Below, piece by piece: positions 1 to 7,939 of a stretch of DNA of 64,000 nucleotides. The stretch lies in contig CALAMI010000008.1 of NCBI GenBank assembly GCA_937925685.1, positions 1-64,000 on the forward strand, written 5' to 3'. Under the pieces are notes generated by a model. It was not told the DNA's origin and did not search any database. It saw only the letters and a list, made by a program, of their open reading frames with translations. The number at the start of each line of letters is the position of its first letter. The first letter of the stretch is position 1. The translations under genes were made by a program, and so were the position numbers. Source of the DNA: Candidatus Binatia bacterium (GTDB taxonomy: Bacteria; Desulfobacterota; Binatia; HRBIN30).

Positions 1-168
1 GAGTCGCCGACGCCTGAGGAGTCGCCCACGGCGACGGCCACGCCGGAGGAGTCGCCGACGCCGACGCCTGAGGAGTCGCCCACGGCGACGGCCACACCGG
101 AGGAGTCGCCGACGCCTGAGGAGTCGCCCACGGCGACGGCCACGCCGGAGGAGTCGCCGACGCCTGAG
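1..168 (+). repeat. In-frame tandem repeat (54/48/48 bp units) encoding a Pro/Thr/Glu linker
   Basis: After an 18-base partial unit come three near-identical units at 19-72, 73-120 and 121-168. Each encodes ESPTATATPEESPTPE; the first carries an extra Thr-Pro. The nucleotide copies differ by only one or two bases, so the array is recently expanded or homogenised and is probably length-variable. It may continue upstream of the window. The encoded segment is a low-complexity spacer in front of the EF-hand pair. Confidence 0.9.
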
Positions 169-399
169 GGGTCGCCGACACCAACACCGACTACTCCGAG
201 CCCGCCGGCATGTGTCGGTGACTGCAATGGCGATGGTTTGGTAACCATCGATGAGCTCATTTTGGGTGTAAACATCATTCTGGAGCGGGTCGCGGTCACT
301 GCCTGCGTGTCGATGGACGTGAATGGTGACGGTGCGGTCACCGTCGACGAACTCTTGATTGCAGTGGATGCGGCCCTCGTGGGCTGTCCTGAGACTTAA
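1..399 (+). CDS. Secreted protein, C-terminal part: repeat linker plus EF-hand pair (partial)
   Basis: The reading frame is open from base 1 to a TAA at 397-399, so the N-terminus lies outside the window. The first ~56 codons are a Glu/Ser/Pro/Thr/Ala repeat, followed by a short Thr/Pro stretch. From codon 71 the frame encodes about 59 residues bounded by cysteines, with two calcium-loop motifs, DCNGDGLVTIDEL and DVNGDGAVTVDEL, each followed by a short helix and ending VGC. This is a dockerin-like/twin EF-hand module, seen again at the end of the protein at 30897-32207. By family knowledge such modules bind Ca2+ and sit at the ends of exported proteins. The function of the missing N-terminal part is unknown. 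The frame and the module are certain; a role in attachment or sorting is inference. Confidence 0.85.
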   Translation, partial: ESPTPEESPTATATPEESPTPTPEESPTATATPEESPTPEESPTATATPEESPTPEGSPTPTPTTPSPPACVGDCNGDGLVTIDELILGVNIILERVAVTACVSMDVNGDGAVTVDELLIAVDAALVGCPET

Positions 400-561
400 G
401 TTAATCCGTACTGATCGCTTAGGCTGGTGGGGGAGAGGAAGGATGCCGCGCACTGTCCATCTCCCCCAGTGCTCTTTCGAGCTAGATACATGGCTCGAAG
501 CCCTTCACCCCCGGGGCTCTACACTCGCATCGCGCGCCGTGAGTCGCTAGGAGAGCGCGTC

Positions 562-1494
562 ATGGGCGTTAAGGTTTTAGCTTGGGGCCATTACTTGCCG
601 CCGCGGCTAGAACGCATTGGAGTTGTGCGCCCGATTGCGGTGGAACCTATAGGACCCGCCACGTTGGCCGCGCGAGCAACCAGCATGGCCTTTGAGGGCA
701 GCGGTATTCGCAACGAGGACATCGACTTGATCGTCTTTGCCACCGCGACCCCCGATGTGACCTTTCCGGGATCGGCGTGTTTTCTCCAGGACCAGTTGTG
801 TTGCAGTACCGTGCCTGGCCTTGACATCCGTGCCCAATGCGCCGGCTTTTTGTTTGCCCTCCATGTTGCGGAAAAGTTCGTCCGGTCCCGGCAGTACCAG
901 TGTGTTCTCGTGGCCGGGGGCGAGGTCCATTCGTCGCTGGTTGACTACGAGCGGCAGCCAAATGTGGCCCGGCTCTTTGGCGACGGGGCCGGAGTGGCCA
1001 TCCTCGGCCCCTCGGTCAACAATTCCGGTATTGAGGCCATGGTGACGCACTCCGACGGAAGCTGGCATCGCGCCTTTTGGTGCGAGTACCCAGCGAGCCG
1101 GCAGCATCCGCGAAGGATTACTCGGGAGGACTTTTGCTTAGGTAAGCATCTGCCGGTGATCGACCGGGACGCGGTGGCCTCGTTCGGACGGGAATGTCTC
1201 CCTCGGGTTGTCCGTGAGGCTACCGAACAAGCGGGTCGCAAGCTTGGCGAAATCGATCGGTTTTTTCTAGCGCACGTCTTTCCGGATGTTGCGCTCGATG
1301 CAGCGCGCGTTCTCGGGTTGCCTGCAGATGCCGTCAGCATCCCATCTCGAGATTACGGCCATCTTGGGGCAGCTGCGCTACCCGTGGCCGTGAGCACATC
1401 TTTAGCGACCGGTGCTCTCGCACCTGGGGCGGTTGTATGTCTCGCTGCCTGTGGTTCCGGATTTGCCTGGGGCGCCGCGGTGCTGTGTCTCTAA
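562..1494 (+). CDS. Divergent 3-oxoacyl-ACP synthase III (FabH)-like protein
   Basis: A 310-residue thiolase-fold condensing enzyme of the KAS III group. ATG 562 was chosen because AGGAG at 549-553 precedes it and homology begins there. The nucleophile Cys93 sits in the DIRAQCAGF context. The first catalytic His aligns at His238 (AHVFPD). The usual Asn of the Cys-His-Asn triad is replaced by His267 in YGHLGAAALP. The protein also lacks the TSDEWI.RTGI block typical of FabH. Family members condense acyl-CoA with malonyl-ACP or related acyl chains. Given these changes this copy may use other substrates or lack decarboxylative condensation. It shares the unusual EVHS segment with the canonical copy at 4680-5681, so the two look like diverged duplicates. 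Fold assignment is firm, reaction is not. Confidence 0.8.
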   Translation: MGVKVLAWGHYLPPRLERIGVVRPIAVEPIGPATLAARATSMAFEGSGIRNEDIDLIVFATATPDVTFPGSACFLQDQLCCSTVPGLDIRAQCAGFLFALHVAEKFVRSRQYQCVLVAGGEVHSSLVDYERQPNVARLFGDGAGVAILGPSVNNSGIEAMVTHSDGSWHRAFWCEYPASRQHPRRITREDFCLGKHLPVIDRDAVASFGRECLPRVVREATEQAGRKLGEIDRFFLAHVFPDVALDAARVLGLPADAVSIPSRDYGHLGAAALPVAVSTSLATGALAPGAVVCLAACGSGFAWGAAVLCL

Positions 1495-1871
1495 GGATTC
1501 GCGCGGCAAGCGCGACGCGGTGACTTCCAAGGGTCCACACGCCGCGCGGTGCGGGTGGGATCCACGACCGTGAGCTAGGATTCCGAGGTGTCAGGGATTG
1601 CGGGAAGGGTGGGGAGCGAAGGTGCGATTCCAGAGGTCGGGACAGTGCTCGACCGAGGCAGCGACCGAGGTAGGGCAAGCCAGCGTGTCCCGGAGTCGCT
1701 GTCCTTAGAGACCTTGCGACCTATGCATATAGATGGACAACTCGTGTGTTGGAAAGACCTCAAAGTTGCGATTCGGTAGGCGTGAGAGTTCGGCGCGGCT
1801 GGCGGGTGCGGACCCGCAACCCTTACCCGATGCCGTCATTCACCGCCGTCGCACAGGTGCTTCCGTTCTTG
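1495..1871. other. Intergenic region between the fabH-like gene and merA
   Basis: 377 bases separate two convergent genes. The overlapping short frames show no recognisable domain or ribosome-binding site, and I see no tRNA, clear terminator or transposon end. It could hold the 3' boundary of a transferred mercury-resistance segment, but no repeat marks such an edge. Confidence 0.5.
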
Positions 1872-3524
1872 TCACGTCGCACAGCACGAGAGCTTGGTGA
1901 TATCCTTGGCGAAGGTTTGGCAGGCTAGCTTGATGCCCTCAGCGTGCGTCAGATAAGGATGGAAAATCGCCCCGATTTCATCCACCCGGATGCCGAAGCG
2001 GATCGCCAAGGCCGCCTCCATGATCATCTCGCCTGCTTCGGGTGCGAGGATGTGGGCGCCCAAAAGAGCGTTTCTCTGAGCATCGGCGACCAGCTTGACC
2101 AGCCCACGCGTGTCGCGCGCAGCGAGGGCGCGCGGCACCTGCGAGAGCGGCAGCCTGGCCACGATGGTTTTCATCCCGCGTCCGCGAGCTTGCGCTTCGG
2201 TGAGGCCGACGGAGGCCACTGCTGGATCCGTGAAAGTCACGCGCGGCAGGACACTCAGGTCGTACGTGCGGCGGTTGCCTCTCAGGGCGTTCTCCGCTGC
2301 GAGTGCACCGGCGTAGGCGGCTACGTAAACAAACATCGGATCGCCTGTGACGTCGCCGGCGGCGTAGATTCCCTTCCGGGTGGTCTCCAGGTACTCGTCG
2401 ACCAGCACCTCGCCCTTCTTCCCGAGCAAGACCCCGGCCTCCTCGAGCCCCATGCCGGTTGTGTTCGGCCTTCGCCCTGTGGCCACGAGAAGCTCGGCCG
2501 CTTCGAACGTGCGCGTTGTGTCATCCTCGGTTACCTCCACCCGGTATGCTCCGCGGCGCCCCGAGACACCTCGGATTGCCACAGCTGGATGGATGTCGAG
2601 GCCTTCCGCGCGCAGATACGTGGCAAGCGCCTGACCGATCTCCACGTCCTCGGCGGGTACGATATGCGGCAGCGCCTCGAGCACAGTGACCCGTGTGCCC
2701 AAGCGCGCGTAGAACTGCGCAAGTTCAAGCCCCACCGCACTCCCTCCGATGACGATCATGCTCTTTGGCAGCCGGGTGAGCGAGAGAGCTTCGGTGCTGG
2801 TGAGATAGGGCTGGTCGGCGAGGCCGGGAATGGGTGGAGCCCAAGGACGCGCGCCCGTGGCGAGCACCACTTTTCTGGCATGCACGGGTTTTCCGTTGAC
2901 AAGCACTGAACCGTCAGGCCCGAGAGATGCCCACCCCTCGAGGAGTGTCACGGTGGGATAACCAGCGAGAACGTCGCGATACTTTGACTGCTGGAGGGCC
3001 ATCACGAGTTCGTCCTTTTGGTCGACGATGGCCTTGAGGTTGGGAGGCTCGAGCGTCGCACGGATGCCGGCAAAAGCGTGATGGCCCGCGCGATAGAACA
3101 CCTCGGCGGCGCGGATGAGCGTCTTCGAGGGAACACAACCCACGTTCACGCACGTGCCGCCGAGCTTGCCCCCCTCCACCACCGCTGCCGATGCGCCGAG
3201 ATCCGCGGCCCGGATCGCTGCCGCGAAGCCAGCTGACCCACCCCCGACAACGACGAGATCGAACTCTTTGGCGTCTGAGAACTTCTCCACGGTAAATTCC
3301 GTGGATTCTTGCTCGGTCACCTGGCCGCTCGAGCGGTGCCCAGCCGACCCGAGGAAGTCGCCCTCAGCCGAGGCCGCCGAAACTACCCGTGCCGTGTGTT
3401 CCGTGTGATGCGCGGAGGACTCGAACTCACTGGCTACGAGCCCTGGCATCCCGTTTATGGAGAGGTCGCACCCGTCGCAGGTCGTGCCCGCGATCTTCAA
3501 CGTCAATTCTGTTCGATTAGCCAT
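1872..3524 (-). CDS. merA: Mercuric reductase MerA with a degenerate N-terminal HMA domain
   Basis: A 550-residue cytoplasmic flavoprotein reducing Hg(II) to volatile Hg(0) with NADPH. ATG 3524 follows AAAGGAG at the right distance; a longer upstream frame has no support. The FAD-binding GGGSAGFAAAIRAADLGA motif is followed by the redox pair Cys125/Cys130 (GTCVNVGCVPSK), the NAD(P)-binding IGGSAVGLELAQ, and the C-terminal dimer domain. The C-terminus ends LSCCAT, keeping the vicinal Cys pair that hands Hg(II) to the active site. The first ~20 residues look like an HMA metal-binding domain (GTTCDGC, Cys16/Cys19), but the next ~60 cannot be aligned to HMA and are rich in His/Ser/Glu. It is last in merR-merT-merA and probably active on inorganic mercury. 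No merB is present. Confidence 0.95.
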   Translation of the reverse strand: MANRTELTLKIAGTTCDGCDLSINGMPGLVASEFESSAHHTEHTARVVSAASAEGDFLGSAGHRSSGQVTEQESTEFTVEKFSDAKEFDLVVVGGGSAGFAAAIRAADLGASAAVVEGGKLGGTCVNVGCVPSKTLIRAAEVFYRAGHHAFAGIRATLEPPNLKAIVDQKDELVMALQQSKYRDVLAGYPTVTLLEGWASLGPDGSVLVNGKPVHARKVVLATGARPWAPPIPGLADQPYLTSTEALSLTRLPKSMIVIGGSAVGLELAQFYARLGTRVTVLEALPHIVPAEDVEIGQALATYLRAEGLDIHPAVAIRGVSGRRGAYRVEVTEDDTTRTFEAAELLVATGRRPNTTGMGLEEAGVLLGKKGEVLVDEYLETTRKGIYAAGDVTGDPMFVYVAAYAGALAAENALRGNRRTYDLSVLPRVTFTDPAVASVGLTEAQARGRGMKTIVARLPLSQVPRALAARDTRGLVKLVADAQRNALLGAHILAPEAGEMIMEAALAIRFGIRVDEIGAIFHPYLTHAEGIKLACQTFAKDITKLSCCAT

Positions 3525-3628
3525 CGCTATGCTCCTTTCGGTGGGTCGACCTGATTTGCCGCGCGAGCCGATGACTCTGCGTCGCCAAAGGAGGATTCTG
3601 AAGAGGCCGACCATGCCTCCAAGCCGAC

Positions 3629-4009
3629 TTATCGGAACAATACTGGCGCAACGTACGGAAACGGCAGGAACAGCACGACCAGCACGGTCGCCACCCAGAG
3701 CACGATCTTTCCTGCGCGGTTCGCCTGGGGCATGGGGCAGGCGCACTCGGGGCTGGCGTCGGCACCCTCAGTGGGTTCGGGCTTGCGGTAGGCAAAGTAG
3801 AAGGCTGCCGAGAGAAGCAACAGCGCGGCCGTTAGGAGATACGTGCGGTAGGGTTCCAGCTTGAGGATCAGTCCCATGCCGCTGATGCCGAGTAGCGCAA
3901 AGACAAGGGGGCCAATACAGCAGATCGACGCAACGAACGCCGAGACGAGGGCGCCAACGCTTGCGCCGATGGACCAGCCACGGGCCCTGTTAGCTGAAAC
4001 TAGCCTCAT
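3629..4009 (-). CDS. merT: Mercuric ion transporter MerT
   Basis: A 126-residue inner-membrane protein with three predicted hydrophobic helices. The first helix carries the vicinal pair Cys30-Cys31 (SICCIGPL), which takes Hg(II) from the periplasmic side. The loop between helices 2 and 3 carries Cys89/Cys91 (ECACPMPQ), which passes the ion to the cytoplasm and MerA. The start ATG at 4009 has AAAGGAGG just upstream and overlaps the merR remnant by four bases (ATGA), suggesting translational coupling. merA begins 104 bases downstream, a gap too small for a merP gene, so periplasmic MerP is absent here. Length and motifs match the MerT family. Confidence 0.93.
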   Translation of the reverse strand: MRLVSANRARGWSIGASVGALVSAFVASICCIGPLVFALLGISGMGLILKLEPYRTYLLTAALLLLSAAFYFAYRKPEPTEGADASPECACPMPQANRAGKIVLWVATVLVVLFLPFPYVAPVLFR

Positions 4010-4398
4010 TTCCGCCTCCTTTCGTCATCCGAAAATTCCAGGAGCGGGCAGTGGCGGGTGGAACCCTCGCTGGTACGGGAAGCCAGAAGAACATCAAGCA
4101 CATGCTCCATGGCACGCGAGTTTCGAATTTTGCGTTCGATGTCGGCTGCTGTTGCTTCAGCGGTAGCGTCGGCCTCCGAGCAGGCGCTCTCTTGGTCCTC
4201 AGGCAGTCGAAGCAGCTCCACGACCAGCGAATGAGCTTGACCCCATCCGGTGGGTGCGCTCGATCGTCGGGAGGGGCGCTGCTGGGATAGCTTGAGAGGA
4301 CTTAGGCGCTCGCAATAGCACACCGACTGAATGTTCCCCCCCGCGCGGGTAGCAAGCTGACCGACCTGGAAACTTTCGCGCTCCATCGTTTTTGCCAT
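4006..4398 (-). pseudogene. merR: merR remnant (mercury-responsive regulator, internally damaged)
   Basis: The open frame keeps both ends of a MerR regulator: a start of the DNA-binding domain (FQVGQLATRAGGNIQS, then CERL..LKLSQQRPS) and the dimerisation helix plus tail (AADIERKIRN, RHCPLLEF). The centre is wrong. The wing and second helix are replaced by a Ser/Gly/Trp-rich stretch and the protein is about 15 residues short. In the neighbouring frame, 4224-4250 encodes PDGVKLIRW, which resembles the missing part, so a frameshift and a compensating deletion are likely. Of the three Hg(II)-binding cysteines, the first (SACSE) and last (RHCPLL) remain; the middle one is lost. ATG 4398 is preferred because an upstream GTG at 4413 lies inside the promoter. 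A divergent working regulator cannot be excluded. Confidence 0.6.
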
Positions 4399-4404
4399 GG
4401 TTAA

Positions 4405-4436
4405 CTCATACACCTAGTACGATGGTACCGAGTCAA
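4405..4436 (-). promoter_or_regulatory. MerR-type promoter/operator of the mer operon
   Basis: On the minus strand a consensus -35 TTGACT (4431-4436) is separated by 20 bases from TATGAG (4405-4410). The over-long spacer contains GTAC-CATC-GTAC, matching the centre of known mer operators. Stretched spacers with a dyad are the hallmark of MerR-activated promoters. The -10 ends only six bases before ATG 4398, so the message would be nearly leaderless. Confidence 0.6.
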
Positions 4437-4679
4437 GGTCGCAGTTTGGCCCTGGCGAAGCCCGCGGCAAACGCCACGGTTTGCTCCATCCAGGGACCTT
4501 GCCGAAAAGAGGAGATCTCTCTACCGGGTGAAGTCGAGAAGGAGCAACGAGAGAAGCCAGATGCCGGCTGGGGTAGACACGGGTCGGGCCAAAAAATTTC
4601 CCAGTTTGGGATCGAGTAACCGAGAGGAAGCAACTCCGAGAGGGGCAAGTTTCTGCGGGCAAGTGAGGAGGTTCGAGTT

Positions 4680-5681
4680 GTGCGCAAATCGCATATTCTA
4701 GGAGTGGGGCACTACGTGCCGGAGCGGGTGGTGACGAACCAGGATTTAACCCGCCTGATGGATACGTCAGATGAGTGGATCCAGCAACGTACGGGAATTC
4801 GCGAACGCCGCTTCAGCGATGGGTGCACGGGAGCATCGGACATGGGCGCTCTTGCGGCGCGGGAAGCATTGGAGCGCGCTGGGATCGATGCGACGGCGGT
4901 GCAGTGTGTCGTGTTTGCCACGTTAAGTCCGGATGTCGAAATGCCGGGCAGTGCCTTCTTGCTCCAAGAAAAACTCGGTATCTGCGGCATGCCTGCCTTC
5001 GATGTGCGCAACCAGTGTAGCGGTTTTGTTTACTCCCTTGCTGTGGCCGACCAGTTCGTGAAAACCAACACCTACGATTACGTGCTCGTCGTGGGGGCAG
5101 AAGTGCACTCGACTGGCTTGGATTTAAGCACGCGCGGGCGCGATGTAGCGGTCATTTTTGGCGACGGTGCTGCAGCGGTTGTCGTGGGCCCTTCGCCGGA
5201 CCCAGGCCGGGGTATCCTTTCCACCCACTTGCATGCCGAAGGAAAATACGCCGAAAAACTGTGGGTCGAGGCGCCCGGCAGCCGGCTTAGACCACGCTTA
5301 ACTGAAGAAATGATCACGGGAGCCGAGGGTCGCATATTTCCGCGCATGGAAGGTCGTTATGTCTTTCGGCACGCGGTCACACGACTCGCGGAGGTGGTCC
5401 GGGAAGCGCTCGACGCCAATGGCCTGGGGACCAGGGATCTCGACTTGCTGATTCCCCACCAGGCTAACCTACGGATCAACCAAATGGTCGCGATGGAATT
5501 GGGTCTCGGCGAAGAGCAAGTGGTGAACAACATCGACCGCTACGGCAACACGACTGCAGCATCGATCCCGCTGGCCTTGTACGAGGCACTGGCCGCCGAG
5601 CGGCTCGAGCCGGGCATGCTCGTATGCCTTGCAGCTTTTGGCGCGGGTTTTACGTGGGGCAGCGTTCTTGTGCGGTGGTAG
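4680..5681 (+). CDS. fabH: 3-oxoacyl-ACP synthase III (FabH), canonical triad
   Basis: A 333-residue KAS III. It starts fatty-acid synthesis by condensing an acyl-CoA with malonyl-ACP. The start is GTG 4680, with GAGGAGG eight bases upstream. The N-terminal block TSDEWIQQRTGIRERR is intact. The catalytic triad is complete: Cys113 (VRNQCSGF), His260 (IPHQANLRI) and Asn290 (RYGNTTAASIP). It leads a long co-directional block and is followed after three bases by rimI. A second, divergent copy lies at 562-1494 across the mer operon. No other fatty-acid genes are adjacent, so a dedicated role in another acyl-condensation pathway remains possible. Confidence 0.9.
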   Translation: MRKSHILGVGHYVPERVVTNQDLTRLMDTSDEWIQQRTGIRERRFSDGCTGASDMGALAAREALERAGIDATAVQCVVFATLSPDVEMPGSAFLLQEKLGICGMPAFDVRNQCSGFVYSLAVADQFVKTNTYDYVLVVGAEVHSTGLDLSTRGRDVAVIFGDGAAAVVVGPSPDPGRGILSTHLHAEGKYAEKLWVEAPGSRLRPRLTEEMITGAEGRIFPRMEGRYVFRHAVTRLAEVVREALDANGLGTRDLDLLIPHQANLRINQMVAMELGLGEEQVVNNIDRYGNTTAASIPLALYEALAAERLEPGMLVCLAAFGAGFTWGSVLVRW

Positions 5682-5684
5682 GCG

Positions 5685-6182
5685 ATGAGTCACGGATTTG
5701 ACCTGCGCTTCGAACCCATGTGCGAGGAAGACCTGGGGGCTGTGCTCGAGATCGAACGCCAATCGTTTGCCGAACCGTGGTCGGTCGGGCTGTTTCGCCA
5801 CGAGCTTCGGCTGCCGTTTTCGCGATGTTTGGTGGCTCGCAGCGAGTGGGGAAGTGTGGTTGGCTATGTATGTTGGTGGTTAGTGGGTGACGAAGTTCAT
5901 TTGCTCAACCTCGCAGTGCATCCACAGCACCGAAGGTGTGGCATTGGACGAAGCCTGCTCGGAGTCGTTCTCGATTGCGCTCGCCAAGCTGGCGCGCGGT
6001 TGGTGACCCTCGAAGTCCATCATGACAACCAAGCTGCTCAAGCACTCTACTTGGCCTTTGGCTTTGTGCAAACAGGTTTGCGCCGGAACTATTACGCACC
6101 GGGGAAGCACGCTGTGGTCATGACTTGCTACTTCCCGCAAGCGGAGAAGTCGACGGAGTCTCCTGCGAGGCGAGCAACTTGA
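5685..6182 (+). CDS. rimI: Ribosomal-protein-alanine N-acetyltransferase RimI
   Basis: A 165-residue GNAT-fold enzyme that acetylates the N-terminal alanine of ribosomal protein S18 and possibly other proteins, using acetyl-CoA. The CoA pyrophosphate-binding motif RRCGIG is at residues 83-88. The family-typical stretch LEVHHDNQAAQALYLAFGF, followed by GLRRNYY, is present. The ATG follows the fabH stop by three bases, so the two are coupled. The C-terminus is about 15 residues longer than usual and polar. Assignment within GNAT proteins is good because the LEV..N..A..LY..GF..G.R..YY pattern is specific to RimI. Confidence 0.85.
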   Translation: MSHGFDLRFEPMCEEDLGAVLEIERQSFAEPWSVGLFRHELRLPFSRCLVARSEWGSVVGYVCWWLVGDEVHLLNLAVHPQHRRCGIGRSLLGVVLDCARQAGARLVTLEVHHDNQAAQALYLAFGFVQTGLRRNYYAPGKHAVVMTCYFPQAEKSTESPARRAT

Positions 6183-6288
6183 CTCCACCAAGTTCGCTGC
6201 GTATAGCGCGCGTCATTTCTGCGGCCCGTGTTGCCCAGGTGGGTCCGGTGGTTCTGCCGGTTCCGTGGCCAATTCCTAGGGTGTAGGG

Positions 6289-7935
6289 ATGAAAAAGCCA
6301 GTTGAAGCTGCGTTGCAGCGCGCTTTGCGGGAAGCACGGCGTCGAGGTTTGTTGCAAAGCGAGCCGCCACCGGTGGTCATGGAAATCCCCAAAGATCCGG
6401 CCTTAGGAGATCTGGCAAGCCCGGTTGCTTTGACTTTAGCGCGAAGCGAACGGGCTGCGCCGCGGTCTGTTGCCGAGAAAATCTTGCAGTGCTTAGAGGA
6501 TCCGGAAGGACTGTTTGCGGCGGTCGAAGTCGCCGGGCCGGGGTATATCAACTTCCGTCTGTCCCCTCAGTTCTGGGCGCGTTGTCTGGCGGAGATCGAA
6601 TCGCCCACGTTTGGACCGAGCAGCTTTGGTTTAGGCCAGCGGGTGCTCGTCGAATTTGTTTCCGCGAACCCAACGGGGCCCCTGACCGTTGGCCACGGGC
6701 GGAATGCAGTGTTGGGCGACGCCTTAGCGCGGTTGTTCGAGGCCACCGGGCATGGCGTCACTCGGGAGTACTATTTCAACAACGCCGGGCGCCAAATGAA
6801 GTTGCTGGGCGAGTCAGTGAAAGCTCGGTACCTGGAATGCCTCGGGGAAACGATTGTGTTTCCCGAAGAAGGTTACCAAGGGCACTACATTCGAGAAATT
6901 GCGGCTGGCCTGGTACGGGCTTATGGAGATACCCTCCGCGACGAACCGGCTACAGGGCTGTTCAAAGATGCCGCTGAAAAAGCCATTTTTGCGGACATCG
7001 ATCGCACGCTCGAAAGGCTCGGAATCCGGTTCGACTCTTACTTCAATGAAGACTCGCTGTACCGGGACGGGAGCATCGACCAGACACTCGCCGACCTGAG
7101 GCAACGCGGGTTAGCGTTCGAGCGCGATGGCGCCGTATGGTTGGACGGCAAGGCGGTGGGGTTGGATCAGGATCGGGTGTTGGTGAAGTCGACCGGAGAA
7201 CCGGCCTACCGGCTCCCGGACATGGCGTATCATCGTCACAAGTTTGCCCGCGGCTTCGACTTGCTGGTGAACGTTCTGGGAGCGGACCATATTGCCGAGC
7301 ACGAAGATGTCCGAGCGGCATTGCGTGCCTTAGGCTACGACGTGAATCGGCTACGGGTCGTTTTGTATCAGTTTGTGACCCTGACGCGCGGCGGGGAGCA
7401 AGTGAAGATGTCGACGCGGCGGGCTGAGTACGTGACTTTGGAGGAGCTGATCGACGAGGTAGGGCCTGACGCCGTGCGCTTTTTCTTCCTCACCCGCAAG
7501 GCAGACAGCCACCTGGAGTTCGACCTGGAACTGGCGAAGCGACAGTCGACGGACAACCCGGTGTTCTATGTTCAGTACGCACATGCACGCGTGTGCAGTT
7601 TGATGAAACAGGCTGTGGCTACCGGCGTCAGTCGCCCAGCGGCCGTAGATGCACCGCTCCAACTGCTCACGGCGCCGGAAGAGGTGGCGGTGACAAAACT
7701 GCTGGCTTCGTACCCGGACGTAGTGGAAGACGCGGCACGTTTGTGCGAGCCTCATCGGGTGGTGTTTTATTTGATCGACTTGGCCGCCGAGTTCCACCGG
7801 TTTTACAACCGCCATCGGGTGCTGACGGAAGATGTGCAGCAATCGCGGGCACGGCTTTACCTGGCTTGGGCAGCCGGGCGGGTTGTGAGGTTGGGCTTGG
7901 GGTTGTTGGGTGTGCGCGCCCCGGAAGAGATGTAA
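6289..7935 (+). CDS. argS: Arginyl-tRNA synthetase
   Basis: A 548-residue class I synthetase charging tRNA-Arg. Domain order is an N-terminal Add1/tRNA-recognition domain (about 1-90), the Rossmann catalytic core, then an all-helical DALR anticodon-binding domain (about 430-548). The core signature reads SANPTGPLTVGHGRNAVLGD. The usual HIGH tetrad is TVGH (Thr133-His136), so the first His is replaced by Thr. The KMSKS-equivalent is KMSTR (from Lys373), a form common in ArgRS. The gene follows rimI after 106 bases, the largest gap in this block, and is followed after four bases by the SPOR gene. Overall similarity makes the identification secure. Confidence 0.95.
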   Translation: MKKPVEAALQRALREARRRGLLQSEPPPVVMEIPKDPALGDLASPVALTLARSERAAPRSVAEKILQCLEDPEGLFAAVEVAGPGYINFRLSPQFWARCLAEIESPTFGPSSFGLGQRVLVEFVSANPTGPLTVGHGRNAVLGDALARLFEATGHGVTREYYFNNAGRQMKLLGESVKARYLECLGETIVFPEEGYQGHYIREIAAGLVRAYGDTLRDEPATGLFKDAAEKAIFADIDRTLERLGIRFDSYFNEDSLYRDGSIDQTLADLRQRGLAFERDGAVWLDGKAVGLDQDRVLVKSTGEPAYRLPDMAYHRHKFARGFDLLVNVLGADHIAEHEDVRAALRALGYDVNRLRVVLYQFVTLTRGGEQVKMSTRRAEYVTLEELIDEVGPDAVRFFFLTRKADSHLEFDLELAKRQSTDNPVFYVQYAHARVCSLMKQAVATGVSRPAAVDAPLQLLTAPEEVAVTKLLASYPDVVEDAARLCEPHRVVFYLIDLAAEFHRFYNRHRVLTEDVQQSRARLYLAWAAGRVVRLGLGLLGVRAPEEM

Positions 7936-7939
7936 GGGG

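Noticed and set aside
1..168. CRISPR array
   Set aside because: Units are contiguous, in frame and without unique spacers; it is a coding repeat. No other regularly spaced repeats were seen in the window.
1944..2909. 321-codon plus-strand frame
   Set aside because: Lies antisense to merA, whose family motifs are unambiguous; its composition reflects the reverse strand of a GC-rich gene.
3430..3470. T-arm-like string (GAGTTCGAGTCC) on the minus strand inside the start of merA
   Set aside because: The flanking stem does not pair and there is no acceptor or anticodon arm; not a tRNA or tRNA-derived site.
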